Of a stretch of 64,000 nt of DNA, positions 63,569 to 64,000 are shown in pieces. The position numbers and the translations under genes are program-made. Each line of letters begins with the position of its first letter. Within the stretch, counting starts at the first letter, position 1. This DNA is from Aureimonas flava. GTDB lineage: Bacteria; Pseudomonadota; Alphaproteobacteria; Rhizobiales; Rhizobiaceae. The DNA lies in contig NZ_QYRN01000006.1 in the NCBI RefSeq assembly GCF_003583935.1, positions 248,001 through 312,000 of the forward strand, in the 5' to 3' direction. Below the pieces are notes generated by a model. That model worked only from the letters and a program-made list of their open reading frames with translations. It had not been told where the DNA came from and ran no database searches.

Positions 63569-63739
63569 GACGGTTGGGGCCAAGGTCGCAGGAGTTGAAC
63601 GGGGTCAGGGGACGCCAGAACGAACGGCGTGATAAGGTGTCCAAACGAAAATCTCTATTTCCGCGGCCGAGCGCATGGAACGGTCCCGGATGGTATGCTT
63701 GTTGCACCCCCGCGCGCACCGGACATTGGATGGCGGTAA

Positions 63740-63760
63740 TCTGCACAGTATCTATGCAGA
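63740..63760. promoter_or_regulatory. Candidate LysR-type binding site
   Basis: TCTGCA (63740-63745) and TGCAGA (63755-63760) form an inverted repeat with 9-bp spacing and the inner TGCA-N9-TGCA pattern. It lies between the divergent amidohydrolase and LysR genes, 60 bp upstream of the LysR start, where autoregulatory sites of this class are found. Confidence 0.6.
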
Positions 63761-63819
63761 AGCGGAAACGGATGCTTCTCGTGGGGCGTCGGGAGTATTA
63801 TGGAGGCAGAGGCGACTAC

Positions 63820-64000
63820 ATGCCCGCCGATCGCTTACACGACATCGAAGCCTTCGTCCGCGTGGCGGAACTGGAGAGTTTCACGGCTGCGGCCGAGGTT
63901 CTCGGCGTTTCGGTCTCCAGCGCGACCAAGGCGATTCGTCGGATCGAGACGGGACTGGGTGTCGAACTCTTCCATCGCTCGACACGGCATTTGCACCTGA
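63820..64000 (+). CDS. LysR-type regulator, 5' end (3' truncated by window edge)
   Basis: Sixty codons are visible from ATG 63820: RLHDIEAFVRVAELESFTAA, then AEVLGVSVSSATKAIRRIET and GVELFHRSTRHLHL, an unmistakable LysR HTH. AGAGG lies 7 bases upstream. It faces away from the second ABC operon, and its likely site is at 63740-63760. Confidence 0.9.
   Translation, partial: MPADRLHDIEAFVRVAELESFTAAAEVLGVSVSSATKAIRRIETGLGVELFHRSTRHLHL

Overview
The window holds the right-hand part of a large contractile-tailed prophage (positions 1 to about 36216) followed by host chromosome (about 36217 to 64000). The sequence is GC-rich throughout. Gene content points to an alphaproteobacterium, probably of the Hyphomicrobiales: tight ATGA/GTGA overlaps, DUF6362- and DUF4326-type phage genes, a circularly permuted tmRNA of the alphaproteobacterial type, rhizobial-style oligopeptide ABC clusters and a formaldehyde-activating-enzyme homologue. 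No integrase is visible, so the left end of the prophage lies outside the window. The right end is marked by the displaced 3' half of a tRNA gene, most likely tRNA-Arg(CCU), at 36172-36216, read here as attR.

Prophage layout. 1-2342: end of a DnaB-like helicase and four translationally coupled early genes, the last a helix-turn-helix (DUF6362-like) protein. 2343-2831: a 489-bp stretch without a gene that looks like a structured RNA. 2832-3600: a leftward control operon (27-residue membrane peptide, XRE regulator, small secreted YHYH-like protein) behind a good sigma-70 promoter that carries twin 18-bp operator-like sites. 3598-3908: a phage-encoded permuted tmRNA (ssrA), transcribed divergently. 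3952-14409: terminases, a portal fused to an Acb1-like 2H phosphoesterase, MuF-like head protein, protease/scaffold, decoration and major capsid proteins, and neck proteins. 14456-29147: sheath, tube, frameshifted tail assembly chaperone, tape measure, baseplate and tail-fibre genes. 29217-31667: a deacetylase-like tailspike. 32054-33781: lysis module. 33687-36038: a leftward accessory cluster ending with a DNA cytosine methyltransferase. Reverse-strand or foreign-looking accessory genes interrupt the structural operon at 8927-9196, 15597-16133 and 17504-18861.

Host layout. Two oligopeptide-type ABC import clusters read leftward. The first (36398-46142) has an aldo/keto reductase, a Fae homologue, an aldehyde dehydrogenase, a GcvA-type LysR regulator, a Tat-exported binding protein, two permeases, a double ATPase and a DMSP-lyase-like cupin. 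The second (51806-63568) has a TRZ/ATZ-type amidohydrolase, a glycosidase-like protein, a binding protein, two permeases, two ATPases, a metallo-beta-lactamase-fold hydrolase, a second amidohydrolase (MTA/SAH-deaminase-like) and an MTAP-family phosphorylase with altered substrate-site motifs. Between them a rightward set (46370-51676) encodes a LysR regulator, an aldehyde dehydrogenase, an enolase-superfamily dehydratase and a GMC oxidoreductase. A partial LysR gene runs off the right edge. Together these look like catabolic islands for organic substrates imported by peptide/opine-type transporters. The substrates cannot be read from sequence.

The strongest novelty is the prophage tmRNA with tag VNDNVPAEDRRIAA, next to a putative large structured RNA and a twin-operator switch. 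Next come the portal-Acb1 fusion, a RelE/ParE-like gene pair in a moron, and the divergent MTAP-family enzyme.
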